Assembly (NCBI RefSeq): GCF_037975245.1
Contig: NC_092563.1
Location: 1,329,001 to 1,393,000 of the forward strand
Origin: Apostichopus japonicus
Lineage: Eukaryota; Echinodermata; Holothuroidea; Aspidochirotida; Stichopodidae
Direction of reading: 5' to 3'
Length of the DNA: 64,000 nucleotides
Under the pieces are notes generated by a model. The model was not told the DNA's origin. It did no database searches and saw only the letters and a list, made by a program, of their open reading frames with translations. Below are positions 51,301-62,199 of the stretch, piece by piece. Each line of letters opens with the position of its first letter. Position 1 is the stretch's first letter. Both the position numbers and the translations under genes were made by a program.

Positions 51301-54300
51301 GCCAGACACGTTTTGGTCTGCATTAGGTCCTTACCTATGTCCGGCATAACATCGTGGTGTTCAAATCCCCAAAAATGAGTCCCTAGACGCCCAAGTCCTG
51401 TCTGAACCTCATCCGCGAGACATAGCCCACCTTTAGACCTGACGATTTCGAAGGCCTCCTTCAGAAACCCCTTCGGAAATTGTCGAGTTCCCCCGGCTCC
51501 CTGTAACATATTTATACATAAGACATGTTCATGACAGCATAATATATATTCAGTGCAGATCAAGATTATACTACACCTTATTATCGCAGTAACGCTTAAT
51601 TTTTTAAGGATATATTCTATAGAAAGTTCATTTCCATGGACAAAAAAAAACATGCCTTCTATAAGCATATATCCTTTTCAAATAAGAACATTTCCTATGG
51701 ATATATCGTAGCGAGGATGTGGTTAAATTGGGTGGGCTATAACTTATTAACTTCGAGACATGCCTCGCTGTTATTAACTTATTAACTTATCTTATAACTT
51801 ATTGATCGAATATAAATATTGGATTTGCTTTTCGATACGTTTAAAAGGTTCCCCTTTTTCGCGGTGTTGTGTTAAGACCAATAAACAAATTGCCAGACAT
51901 TCTTGTACCACTCGGCGACTCGTATATTTTAACCCTAGACCGTGTAATTCTTCACCTATAGTCGCTATGAAAAGCGGCTGATTTAGCTGTCATGGAAAGT
52001 CTAATACCCACATTAAAATTCATAAAAAAAAGATGCAGTCGTTTTGCATTCAAATAAACTATAGTTCTCTTCCTTTTCGTCAGACCTCACGAGGGTATCT
52101 TTTTCTTTAGCTCTCTTCAAGATTGTAGCAATCTGTTATTATTTCTCTAGAGGTGATAGACGTATATCGAAATAGTAGCTGTTGTGAAGTTCCATTGATG
52201 TCTGTAGCCAGTAGCGTCCATACAGTCAGGGGGCGGATGCCCCCCCCCCCCCTGACGGACTCAAATGGACTGCTGGCGCCATTTTCAGCTATTCACCACT
52301 TTTTACTTATTCGCGATTACTTACTTTTTTATTGCGCTCTCATCTACCTATTGACATTTGTCACATTTTGTTGGCGATGACACCTATTTATTCTTCGTTT
52401 ATCTGCAAATTAGCAAGGCCCGGAAAGGGTCATTTCCGGCGATATAGGGAGTATCTTTACTCAAAAAATTTCTGTACGCTCTGCGCCAACCTGTGGTGGC
52501 GCTCCGCTTAGATAAAGTCGAAAGCGCCCATAAAGACCATTCTCGCCCCCTCTGACCAATACCCCTAGCTCCGCCACTGTCTGTAGCCTGCAGACTTGCA
52601 AGATTTTTGTTTTGCTAAGAAACATCCCACTTTTTTTGAGATTTTAAAGAAGCTTCTTGAGTTCGGTCATCAGTATCGTTTGACAAGCCAAATGAGTATA
52701 GCCCAAAAGAAGACTTCAATTGATGATACTAACTAGACACCCTCCAATATTTATGCAACAAATAGGTTTAATGACGGATCAATTAGTGACTTTGATTCGA
52801 TATTTAACAAAATAAGTTATCAAATAAGAAGTTAGTATTTAAAGATCGTTACTATTTGGCCTCAAATTTCAGCGTGAAAAAAATTCCATCAATTTTATAA
52901 TAGTCAGTTTCTGGTGGTTCTGCATCCCAAAGTTACTGCCAGACTTTGAGTAGTGTTATATCAGAAAATTGAAACTTTCTGTGAGGGCGGTATTGTAAAA
53001 TGCGTGTTGAAGTTGGTTCATGAGTGACCATTATTGGACTTTTTTAGCATATATAATGCCAGTACTGATGACCTTTTACCACACCTTTAGAGAGTAAATT
53101 TACAATATTTGTCAATTTTTCGATTCTTATTTTATTATTTAAAAAAAAAATGAAAGTTACATATAGTCAAGCTGATGAACCAAATTGGTATCCCCAATTG
53201 TAACATCGAGTTTATAGGATACAAGAGACGACTGAACACCAACTCAATCAGCCGCTGTTAACATTTATTTCATAGATTTCAACAAAGGTTATTTTCTACT
53301 CGTATACGCTTATGTAACAAGATGCCTTACGCAAAACTTTAATTTAGAACTAAGTTTAAGAATTAAGTTAAAAGATGATTTTAGGTACAAAAGTTATATT
53401 TGATATGTTCTATAGACCTTTAAAACAACACTGCTAGCAAGTTCAGGTTGTATGTTCATACCAATTTTATTTTGTTCGAAATGACCATTTAAACATATGT
53501 GGTTCATCAATAAAAGTGGCTGGTCTACTTAGTATAGCAAGCAGACCATTATATCAGTTCTTCAAATGGGAAGCCACGTCATAGTGTTATACCCTCAAAT
53601 GACATTTTACAATATCTCTTACAAAATTTGGAAAGTAGGCTACAAGTGGTGTTGAAATGTCATCAGATGATGCTTTTTTAATAATATGAAATTAATGAAA
53701 CGTGATTTGATTGAGTTTTTAGAGTTTTATGAAACATTGGATTAACATTCACATTTAGGCCTGCACCTGAGGAGCCGACGCCATCATCAATTTACCCATA
53801 AAGGAACATTCCAGAGCTATAGCATATTTTAAAGATGAATATCTGGGCAAGACGGAATAGTATATAGAAAGGGTACTAGCTGTAAAAAAAAAAAAAAAAA
53901 AATTCTTGGACTATATGACACATCATTCTGCTTAAAATCATCCTTTTAAGTTTACAGACAAAATGATATTTACCTGGATCGATTCCGAGAAAAAACCAGC
54001 AATCTTTTGGGGCATACTATATTTCATAACATCGGCGAATTGTGAGATGTAGTTATCCTTGGCCTGACAACTACCAACTTCGCAGTTGCATGTTCTATTG
54101 GCCTGGAATTCAAATAGGGATAATATTATGCAGTTTCATCATCAGAAGCTCAAAAGTGATTCCGTGCACATGGATTGGGTGGACACAACAATGATCTGAA
54201 GCCTTCAAACTGTCGTAATAAGCAGCCTTTCTATCGAGGTGTTAAAGGATTAGTTCAGGTGTCACAAATGTTTATCTTATATGAAAGAGGACAATAAAAG

Positions 54301-56821
54301 AAACCCAATAGTGAAGAAATTATTCAAATATCTTTTGCCGTTTAGGAGATATTCAAGTTTGAAGTTCTATCTGATTGTGTTGAAACTGCTGAAATCAGAC
54401 TAGCTGTGACGTCATATCCTCACATTCCTGAAAAGTCTTTGTTATTTTATTAAAATATTTTGTAAGATTTTATGACTTACAACCAAAAGATACGTCAGGA
54501 GATCTCATATGTGTCAAGGGAAGTATTTGAGATTTAACATTTGAAGAATGTTTGATTATATTTTTTTAGATTTGTGAAAAAAATGTAATTATTTTTTAAT
54601 GAAATATATTGACACATGTTAAGGAAGTGAGGATGTGACATCACACCCTCACAGTTAGTCTTTCTACACCAGTCATTTGCAAAGAAATGTTGAAATCTTC
54701 AAAGTGTGATATCTCCTTAACAGAGAATGCTATCATGATAGTTTCTTCACTATTCTGTTTGTCTTTTTAAGCTCTTTCATACAAGATAGACATGTCAGAC
54801 ACCTGAACCAATCCTTTAAGGAGAGCTGGAAAGGGGGTAGAGGTAAGCGAGATTTGCAATAGCTTGCTAAATTTCGTGCCTCCCCAATCTCATACGTGTG
54901 CGTGGAGGGGAACGGGGGGGGGGGGTTCTAATTCTAACAGAGGGATTGAATTTCCGTCCTGCTAATTACGCCACTTTCCGTGAAAAAGTCCAATTAGAAG
55001 TCTTAATTGTGTAATTGTATACGAATCGTTCACACTATAATGAAGTTGGTTCCGTCCATCACTGTACATTATCTCTTTGGGAATGATTCGCCGTAGACCT
55101 TTAGCTTAATATTTCCTCTTAATTTTAAGGAACAATATTCAAATTTACCTGTACAGGGCTATCCCTGCAGTGTTTGCCGCCCCAGGTTCCAGTGTACACA
55201 TCTGGACACATAGAGTTGGTTATCCCGAATCCTCGAGGAGTTTGAAAGTTACATGGAGTTAAAGCTGTTATCCCCATTAGACTGGTAGTTAGACCATGGT
55301 ATGCATTGCTGTAAAATTACATATATATATATATATTTATCATCTACATATATCATATATATGTATATAATATATCGGGAATCCTCTCTAGACCCGTCCC
55401 TTAATTTTTATTTATTTATTCATTTATTTAATTCATTCGGTCATTTATTTATTTATTGTATTTCTTTGTTTGTTTTTTGCTCTGGTGACCGGTTTCCCCT
55501 CAAATCGAATTCCACACTAGCATCTATTTAAAAAAAAATCGTATTACCTCATTGAAATAATATCAAAGTTTCTGGTGCGCAGCCGCATGAGATGGAGTGC
55601 TAAGTCATTTGCTTCAGAGCCTGAATTGGTAAAGATGACTTTCTAAATGAAGCAGAGGGAAATATAAATATAAATAAACCAACGAACGAACGAACGGTAA
55701 ACTTTAAGCAGTTATGTTTACGTTTGCATCTGACTTTTTATCTTGGCAGATGTAATTATATATTTGGAATTAAGTCTTTAATTAATTATATTTGCGGATA
55801 AGACTCTAGCAGCCTACGTGGTACTTTTGTAAGTTGAAATAGAAGAGACATTACAAACAAATAGAAAGCGAAGACTTTGAAATTTAGTACTACGATCGAT
55901 TTGATTGCATTGATTACAAATGTGTCTGCTATACCAACTTAATATATAATTGCTTGATGCGATAAGACCTATTAAAATATATTTATATATATATATATAT
56001 TGACTATCAGATAACTTACATTTAAATGACTTGGCAATTTGGACGTCAATTTATCGGCAAGTTCGTGAATTCTGGGGTGCATGTAAACATTAGATGTACT
56101 CCAAACAAGTTCAGATTGATCATGCAGGACCTGGTTAATCTTCCTGTCATAAACAAATATTATTGCATTAAGGTTTATTTATAGACAAAGTGGTTAAATC
56201 AGGACCTTATCAGGACCTTATAGATATTTATTAAAAATTTAAAATGCAATTCAGCTATAAACAAAGCAATAAAAAGTAATGTATGAGTAGAAAGAAAAAC
56301 AGGAATATAAAAATAGTAAACATAGGTAGAAGCACAAGCGGTGAGTGGATATCTGATGAAAGGAGACACCCCTCTTTACCTCCCTCTTGTTATCCACACC
56401 CAACCCCCCCCCATCCCATCCCCCTCTCCTCATCACTCCACACCCTTGCTCCCATGAAAGGCAGTCTGTGAACTGCTATATTTTTGTCAATGATCTATCA
56501 ATTAAAATATTTAATTAGCTTCCATTAAAAAAAGAAAAAGTATCATATATAGCGTTTGCTTTAAAGTTGACACGGTAACTTAATTTGTTCAAGTAGAATA
56601 ACAACTTTGTCTCTTTAGAAATAGCTTAAATTTGTAGATTTAGACTACCTCAAGACTCATTAAAATTAGTCGATCACAATTTATCAGTTTGTTTAATCGG
56701 TTGCCGACTTGTGTTGTATATACTGTCATTGTTTATGACCGAAGAAAATTGTGCTGCAAATAGAAACACAAAGTACTGACTGATGAACGAAAAAGGAAAC
56801 ACTTGGCTATCTATCTATCTA

Positions 56822-56907
<86 letters not shown>

Positions 56908-57068
56908 TAGATAGATAGTCAAGTGTTTCCTTTTTCGTTCATCAGTACGGTCCAATTCCACAAATGTGATCTTATTTTGTCATCTTTATCTATATATAAA
57001 TATATTTATATATATATATATATATATATCAATATATATATATATATATATATAAATATATATATATG

Positions 57069-57118
<50 letters not shown>

Positions 57119-60100
57119 TATTTATATATAGATAAAGATGACAAAATTAGATCACATTTGTGGAATTGGACCGTATAGCTTTATTTACATTAAAAAGCGG
57201 AGAGCATAGGTATAGGCTACCCAATATCAGGTAAAACAGTTAATACGTTGGTCGGTAACGAAGTTAGTTTCAATACCTGTCATACCAGCGAAACGGAAGG
57301 GGATTTGGTAGAGGGGAAGGTGATGCGAAACTTTTGAGACGTTTTGCAATCCACTTTTATTTTTTATTTTTTTGTGATGGTGTTCTCATCAGTGACTACA
57401 TCAGTATACTAAGTCTAGCTAACTGACTGCGGTAGTCATATCAGGTGCGTATCCAGGGGGGGCGTTGGGGGCGCGCGCCCCCCGGGTAAGAAAAAGAGGA
57501 GAGGGAAAAAAGGGAAGAAAAAAGGAAAAAAGAGGGGAAAAAAGAGGAGGAGGAGAGGAAGGAAGGGAAAAGAAAAAGAAGAAAGAGAGAAAAAGGAGAA
57601 AAGGAGGGAGTAAAAGAAAAACGCGAAGAAAAAGAGGAACAGTGACATCATTACAGCACTGAAGGGTAGCCAGTTACGGATCAATGATTTCGTAAAAGTG
57701 TGACTCACCCTACCCCTTACACCGACAGCTCCATTTTTTGACGTTTCCATTTTCCTCTCTCACTAATGATCTATATATATACATGGTCTATCATAACGCG
57801 TGTGTAGAATTGTGCTATGAAACCAACTGTGGCTGGTCTCGAACTCGACCGTGTCGTCGGGGAACATGACGATTTTTGGGATGGGGGCGACCGCCCGCCC
57901 CCCCCCCCCCCCCATTCAGCATTTTTTTAAATGATATCGCTAAGTAATTTCAATATAGAAAGTGCTTAGATGCAACTTACAAGGCCTGGGAAGTGTCATT
58001 TCCAGCGATCTGGAAGACATTTTCGGCCAAAATTTGCTTGTACGCTTCGCGCTAACAAATGGTCCTGGGTAGTGCCATTTCCAGCGATCTGGGAGGCATT
58101 TTCGTCCAAAATTTTCTTGAACGCTTCGCGCCAACCTATGGTGGCTCTACGCTTAGATAGTTTGCCTACAGGCTTCGCCCCTCCCTTGGCAAATTCCTCG
58201 CTACGCGCCTGTTCGAATTTGTAACGCAAACAGCAGATATCACATCATATCAGTGAGCATGAAAATGGCGTTCCAGGATGAAAAGCCTCAAAACTGTCCG
58301 ACTTGCCTGAAAAAATGACCAAAAATTTTCGCAATTTTTCCAATTATGTCAAAATTCTCTTTTACATTAGTAATGGCGAATTAGGGGCTGCACCCCCGCC
58401 GCGCAGTGGCGGAGTGTCCATACGGTCAGGGGCGGATGCCCCCCCCCCCCCCCGACGGACTCAAATGGACTGCTGGAGCCTTTTTTAGCTCTTTACCACT
58501 TTTTACTTATTCTAGATTATTGACTTTTTTATTGCGCTCTCATCTACTTATTGACATTTGTCACATTTTGTTGGTGTTAATTCGGCGATGACACCTTATT
58601 CTTCGTTTATCTGCAAATTAGCCAGGCCCGGAAAGGGTCATTTCCGGCGATCTAGGGAGTATCTTTACTCAAAAATTTTCTGTACGCTACGCGCCAACCA
58701 GTGGTGGCGCTCCGCTTAGATAGTGTCGAAAGCGTCCCTACAGACCATTCTCGCCCCTCCTGACCAATACCCCTAGCTCCGCCACAGCCGCCGCGCCTCC
58801 TACGCCTATGTGTGTAGTGTTCGGTTTCGGATATATCTGCTATTTTTTCATTTCCTTCAACCAAGTTTTAAAATAGCCGTTATAAGAGGTTTGAATATTT
58901 GTACACCAATAAATTAACTGTCTGAATTTTCGAAAATTTCTGACCAACATTCTGCATCACACTTCCCTCTACTCGTGCAATTTTGACCGGTCTGTTAGGG
59001 GTTGAAGGAAGTTTTTCTATATTGGTTGTCCATAGATGAAATTTTGTACAACATTATGGGTATGTTTTGAAGTGAGTTTATTCACGAGAAATGTGAAGTT
59101 TCAAATTCTGAACAAATATGGAGCTTAAAACCTTGAAAAGTGGGGCTGACGGGTATTGAGGGCCGCGACGTAGAATCACCTACAAAAGCAAAGACCCACA
59201 GGATATGCGATCAGGTCGAACATGATGTGTGCCGGGTTGACAATCTTCAAAAAGGTTATGGATAGAAAAAAAACTTTTAGGAAATACTTGGTTCTCAGGC
59301 AAAAAGTGCACATCTGGTTGGTCATTTCAAGCCCGAGAAGTGCCGTTTCCGGTGATCTGGGAGGTATCAAAATAAGAAATTTTCTTGTACGCTGCGCGCC
59401 AACCGATGGTGGCGCTCCGCTTAGATAGTAATTCGCGCCCCCCGGGTTTAAAAATCCTGGATACGCGCCTGCATATAGACTATATTCACCTTTATTGTTA
59501 GATATTGAATATTCTACCAAATGACGAATAAATTTAAAATAACTTGGTCGGTTTCCATATGATATTTACCTTCAAAGTCACGCTAAAACGGAACACAGAC
59601 TCATTTAAAGTTATTTCCGTTAAACACATGCACACACACACTGAGACGATAACTATATACCTATATATGGATTGCTTTTTCAAATGTCTCAGTCCCACTA
59701 ATACGTTGGAGATCTAATTTTTTACTTTTGGTCTTTTTGTCCATAAACTTTCTGCACTTTATGGTAAGTTCATGAAGGACCGTAATACCTGCTGTTTCAG
59801 TATAGGGGAATTTGTGGGGTTCAGAAGAGACTTAAAATACTTTTTTTTTTTCAAATATAAAATGCTTAATTCTAGATATATACCATAATACATATAAATA
59901 CTTACGGGTTACAGTGTCCAACACTCGTAATCATTACGCCAGCATACATGTCCAGATACCGTCTTCCTGTGTGGTCAAACAGCCACTGCATGTGACCCTG
60001 GTTTAAGTAAAGAGGGTCCTGGTAGTAGCTGAATGCATAGCCAGGAAACATCTGACCCTGTCTAACTTTTTTGGCTGTTTCGAAAGGCATGCCCTGTGTT

Positions 60101-62199
60101 AAAAGAGGGTAATGAAACGTTCAAATCTAAAAGTATATATATTTATAAACATAATTTTTCTTAAATGTATTTTTGTAAAATTGTACCGAGAACATCGAAA
60201 GATAAGCAAACAATTCAAATTGGTTAAATTTTCAAGGACAAATCAACAAGACGATTATAATAGGAAAATAAACCTTTTGATGATTAGGTTGTCTCTATAC
60301 TGTGATGCTATAGACCACCAATATATAGACTACCAATACTGTGCCATACTCATTAGACGAATCGAGGCTTTAGCAAGTCAAAATAAGTTACATTCAATCA
60401 ACGTTATCTCGAGTTAGGCAAGCATAAGATATTGAGATGTGGTATTCAAGTAACAGTATGGAAGATTTGTCTCTTTAAAACAAAAAAAATCAGATTCTTG
60501 TCAGGTCAGTTAGCAGCACTCGCGTAGGTTTATGAAATGGACAAAGTTTGATGTAGTCTTGTTTCGAGTTTTCTAGTCCGGTTGAATATTTGGCGGATAT
60601 GGACATAAAGCGATTCCGTGACGTCATTATGGTGTTCAAACTGTCAAAAGGTATAGGTTAATGTGGTTACTAGTATAGTTGTTGGTTTAGTGGTATGTGG
60701 TATGACGTTGTTGGTGTTTCGATGTTTTTGCTAGAAACTAAATCGCTTTGCTTCAGGATCTAACTTGCAAAAATAAAACAAAGCAACAAATGAAAACTGA
60801 AGGCGACATATGAACATTTTTTGGATTTATATTCAAGCATAATCATGAGAAGGGTCTAAGTTTAACCCCCCCCCCCCCCATCTCCACTACCCCAATCCCT
60901 CAGCCTTACCTGAAATGGTGTTGGATTAAAGTCACAAGGTGGCATCATTGGTTGTTTACCTGTAATGATACAAACAAGATGGCGGTCTATACAATCTCCT
61001 CATCGTTAAAACCATTCATAAAGAAAACTGATTATGGGCCATATTAAAGTGTATTCTTCAAGTCCATCCGCCCGCATTCCCCACAGTTTGATAGAGCTTA
61101 ACATACCCACCCTATACCTGCGAAGCCTTTAAGTCAATCGGATATTCACATGTTCATTTACTTGACTTGATGCAAGATATCGATATGAAATATCGATTTC
61201 TTTTGATTTTGATTTTTCACGAATAAAACCCGAAATATTATAGGCTAAAACAGTCACTTATTGAATAGCATGGGTTCATCGGGTCAGTGGCGTAGTAAGG
61301 TACTTTTGAGTGGGGGGCTAAAGACTGATGGCCGGCCTGGGGGAGGGGTCTAAGGGGAGGGGGTGTCCCCCTCCCCCTTTGGAATTTTTTGCATTTCCAG
61401 GTGGCCTCAGATGCAATTTGGTGCAATATAGCACACTTCAACACCCACTCCATTTTGTAAACTTAATTTTGTATTTTCACCTGGCCTTAGATGCAATTTG
61501 GTGCTCCAAATGAGATTTTTTTTCTCATTTGGAAATGAAAAAGGGGTTTTCTGACTTGCGAAGCGGGGGGGGGGGCGGAATGATACTTCCGCCCCTCCAC
61601 ATTTTTCACTGGGGGGATGGCGCCCCCCCAGCCCCCCGGTTCCTATGCCCTTGCATCGGGTAATTATAATATCAGAAGGATGTAATAACCATGATCATAG
61701 GCACGATTACATAAGTAAATTATACTGTGCAGACTAAGCCTAGCATGTTTTGATCAAATACTGATAACAACTTGAACCAATCTAAACTAAGAAAAAATAT
61801 ACGTATCAATTGAAAGTTCCATATAATATGCAAGTTCATAAAATCTTCCGATAGACTTAAATGTTAGACGATATAGATGTAAAAATAACCGTAGACAAAT
61901 CACAAATATTCGATGACTCAGTTTAAATCATTGGCGTGCACATGATTTGGGGTGGGGGGGCGGGTGGAACCCATTCTATATATCTATTCTACAATATGCT
62001 GGGATTCGTATTGCCACATCTGGAACAATTGACATCAGAACAATGGCGGCACTGTATACTCGAAGTTTAACTTACCTACTTTAGCTGGCTCTTCGACCGA
62101 TGATGTCGAATAATTTTGAAGTTTTTCACATCTTTGAACCTGGCACCATTTGGTTGGCTGCAATTGGTACCTGCCAACATGTCTAAGAGCATTCGCCAT
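45326..62199 (-). CDS. AGXT2: AGXT2 (alanine-glyoxylate aminotransferase 2, mitochondrial), 13 coding exons
   Basis: Coding exons in transcript order: 62199-62076, 60959-60910, 60093-59906, 56143-56020, 55642-55548, 55308-55149, 54102-53974, 51500-51335, 50090-50031, 47878-47790, 46924-46775, 46101-46003 and 45418-45326. They give 1527 nt, 508 aa (human 514); phases close at every junction and all introns are GT-AG. This class-III PLP aminotransferase converts glyoxylate plus alanine to glycine plus pyruvate, and in mammals also handles dimethylarginines. Visible elements are an N-terminal stretch rich in R/K/Q with few acids (likely mitochondrial presequence), [12 protein letters not shown], the NSGSEAN phosphate-binding motif (168-174), the LADEVQTG Asp at about 320, the PLP-lysine motif [11 protein letters not shown] with Lys at about 350, FNTFGG, and the block [20 protein letters not shown] in exon 11. 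No key residue is missing. Its introns hold most of the large repeats of this window. Confidence 0.96.
47995..49425. repeat. 22-bp satellite array with 196-bp higher-order repeat in AGXT2 intron 9
   Basis: The monomer is about 22 bases (TACCACATAGTCC(A/G)GT plus TTTGA or TATGA), repeated about 65 times. From 48681 a marked variant (TTGAACCACA, then TGTATTTATCA) recurs at 48681, 48877, 49073 and 49269, exactly 196 bases apart each time. Nine monomers therefore form a higher-order unit, present in three full copies plus a partial. The left part (47995-48660) is monomeric without this order. All three minus-strand frames stay largely open because the monomer lacks stops there. Confidence 0.95.
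50890..51250 (+). repeat. Probable retroelement 3' remnant with hammerhead-like motif
   Basis: At 51136-51163 the sequence is CTGAAGA, an extra A, a perfect 5-bp hairpin (GATCC/GGATC, loop TGCTA) and GAAAC. This resembles the conserved core of hammerhead ribozymes, which are known from Penelope-like elements. The flanking stem I does not pair well by eye. GCTGTTATTGTTA occurs on both sides (about 50935 and 51188). It lies in AGXT2 intron 8. The repeat assignment is an inference from the motif. Confidence 0.35.
52209..52579 (+). mobile_element. hAT-like MITE, family M2, copy 1
   Basis: A 371-bp element with ends CAGTAGCGTCCATAC and CTAGCTCCGCCACTG is flanked by the perfect 8-bp duplication TCTGTAGC at 52201-52208 and 52580-52587. 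The second half shares the TACGCTNNGCGCCAACC and GTGGCGCTCCGCTTAGAT core with family M3. It has no coding capacity and lies in AGXT2 intron 7. Confidence 0.9.
54242..54819. mobile_element. Long-inverted-repeat (foldback) element bounded by TTAA
   Basis: The left end TTAAAGGATTAGTTCAGGTG is matched by the inverted right end (TTAAAGGATTGGTTCAGGTG on the minus strand). The arms remain alignable for about 180-200 bases (ATGAAAGAG, AATAGTGAAGAAA, GGAGATAT, CATCCTCAC), leaving roughly 200 central bases. TTAA lies at both outer edges. TTAA targets are typical of piggyBac and Kolobok elements; which one applies is not determinable here. It is non-coding and lies in AGXT2 intron 6. Confidence 0.8.
55318..55375. 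repeat. AT-rich microsatellite just upstream of AGXT2 exon 6
   Basis: (AT)n with interruptions begins about 10 bases outside the exon 6 acceptor (55308). On the transcribed strand the polypyrimidine tract is therefore short, and the acceptor is preceded by TA repeats. Confidence 0.8.
56780..56945. repeat. Palindrome 1: 83-bp arms centred on (AT)n
   Basis: The left arm starts CTGATGAACGAAAAAGGAAA, then CACTTGGCTATCTATC and TA repeats. The right arm is its reverse complement, ending TTTTTCGTTCATCAG. I found one mismatch (56806 versus 56919) in the non-AT part. The symmetry centre is at about 56862/56863. Confidence 0.9.
56946..57175. repeat. Palindrome 2: 115-bp arms centred on (AT)n
   Basis: The left arm starts TACGGTCCAATTCCACAAAT, then GTGATCTTATTTTGTCATC and TATATAAATATATTTATA. 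The right arm is the reverse complement, ending GGAATTGGACCGTA, with very few mismatches (one seen at 56973/57148). It begins at the base after palindrome 1 ends. Both are in AGXT2 intron 3. Confidence 0.9.
57442..57485. mobile_element. hAT-like MITE end (M3-type), no matching partner found
   Basis: CAGGTGCGTATCCAGG followed by a GGGCGCGCGCCC-type palindrome matches M3 left ends. The inverted end at 59471 (CCTGGATACGCGCCTG) pairs with it at 15 of 16 positions, but the 8-bp flanks differ (AGTCATAT versus CATATAGA). Whether the two ends belong to one disrupted element is open. Confidence 0.55.
57486..57642. repeat. 150-bp polypurine tract (GGAAAA/GAGGA)
   Basis: The plus strand is almost uninterrupted A and G (GAAAAAGAGGAGAGGGAAAA and similar) between the M3-type end and ordinary sequence. 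The complementary strand is pyrimidine-only in the AGXT2 transcript sense. Confidence 0.9.
57960..58211 (+). mobile_element. hAT-like MITE, family M3, truncated copy with internal duplication
   Basis: The right end CTCGCTACGCGCCTG is intact. The GGGAAGTGTCATTTCCAGCG and TGTACGCTTCGCGC core segment occurs twice in tandem (about 57989-58060 and 58066-58135), while the 44.96-kb copy has it once. The left end is not identifiable and no target duplication was found. Confidence 0.7.
58404..58787 (+). mobile_element. hAT-like MITE, family M2, copy 2 (nested)
   Basis: A 384-bp element with ends CAGTGGCGGAGTGTCC and CTAGCTCCGCCACAG is flanked by the perfect 8-bp duplication CCGCCGCG at 58396-58403 and 58788-58795. 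It is very similar to the 52.2-kb copy. The flanking GGGGCTGCACCC and CCTCCTACGCCTATG look like another repeat's end, so the insertion is probably nested. It lies in AGXT2 intron 3. Confidence 0.9.
59320..59471 (+). mobile_element. hAT-like MITE, family M3, right-end fragment
   Basis: Contains AAGCCCGAGAAGTGCCGTTT, CTTGTACGCTGCGCGCCAAC, GTGGCGCTCCGCTTAGATAG and the end CCTGGATACGCGCCTG, as in other M3 copies. The left boundary is uncertain. Confidence 0.65.
61285..61653 (-). mobile_element. hAT-like MITE, family M1, copy 3
   Basis: A 369-bp element in the opposite orientation to the other two M1 copies is flanked by the perfect 8-bp duplication CATCGGGT at 61277-61284 and 61654-61661. It lies in AGXT2 intron 1. 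Confidence 0.9.

Noticed and set aside
56923-57135. Open frame of alternating I and Y
   Set aside because: It is translation of the AT microsatellite in palindrome 2.
57442-59471. One large hAT element bounded by the ends at 57442 and 59471
   Set aside because: The ends match at 15 of 16 positions but the 8-bp flanks do not match, and the interior holds independent MITEs. It is left as an open possibility rather than called.
60112-60417. 101-codon plus-strand open frame
   Set aside because: AT-rich, lysine/isoleucine-biased translation inside an AGXT2 intron with no recognisable domain.
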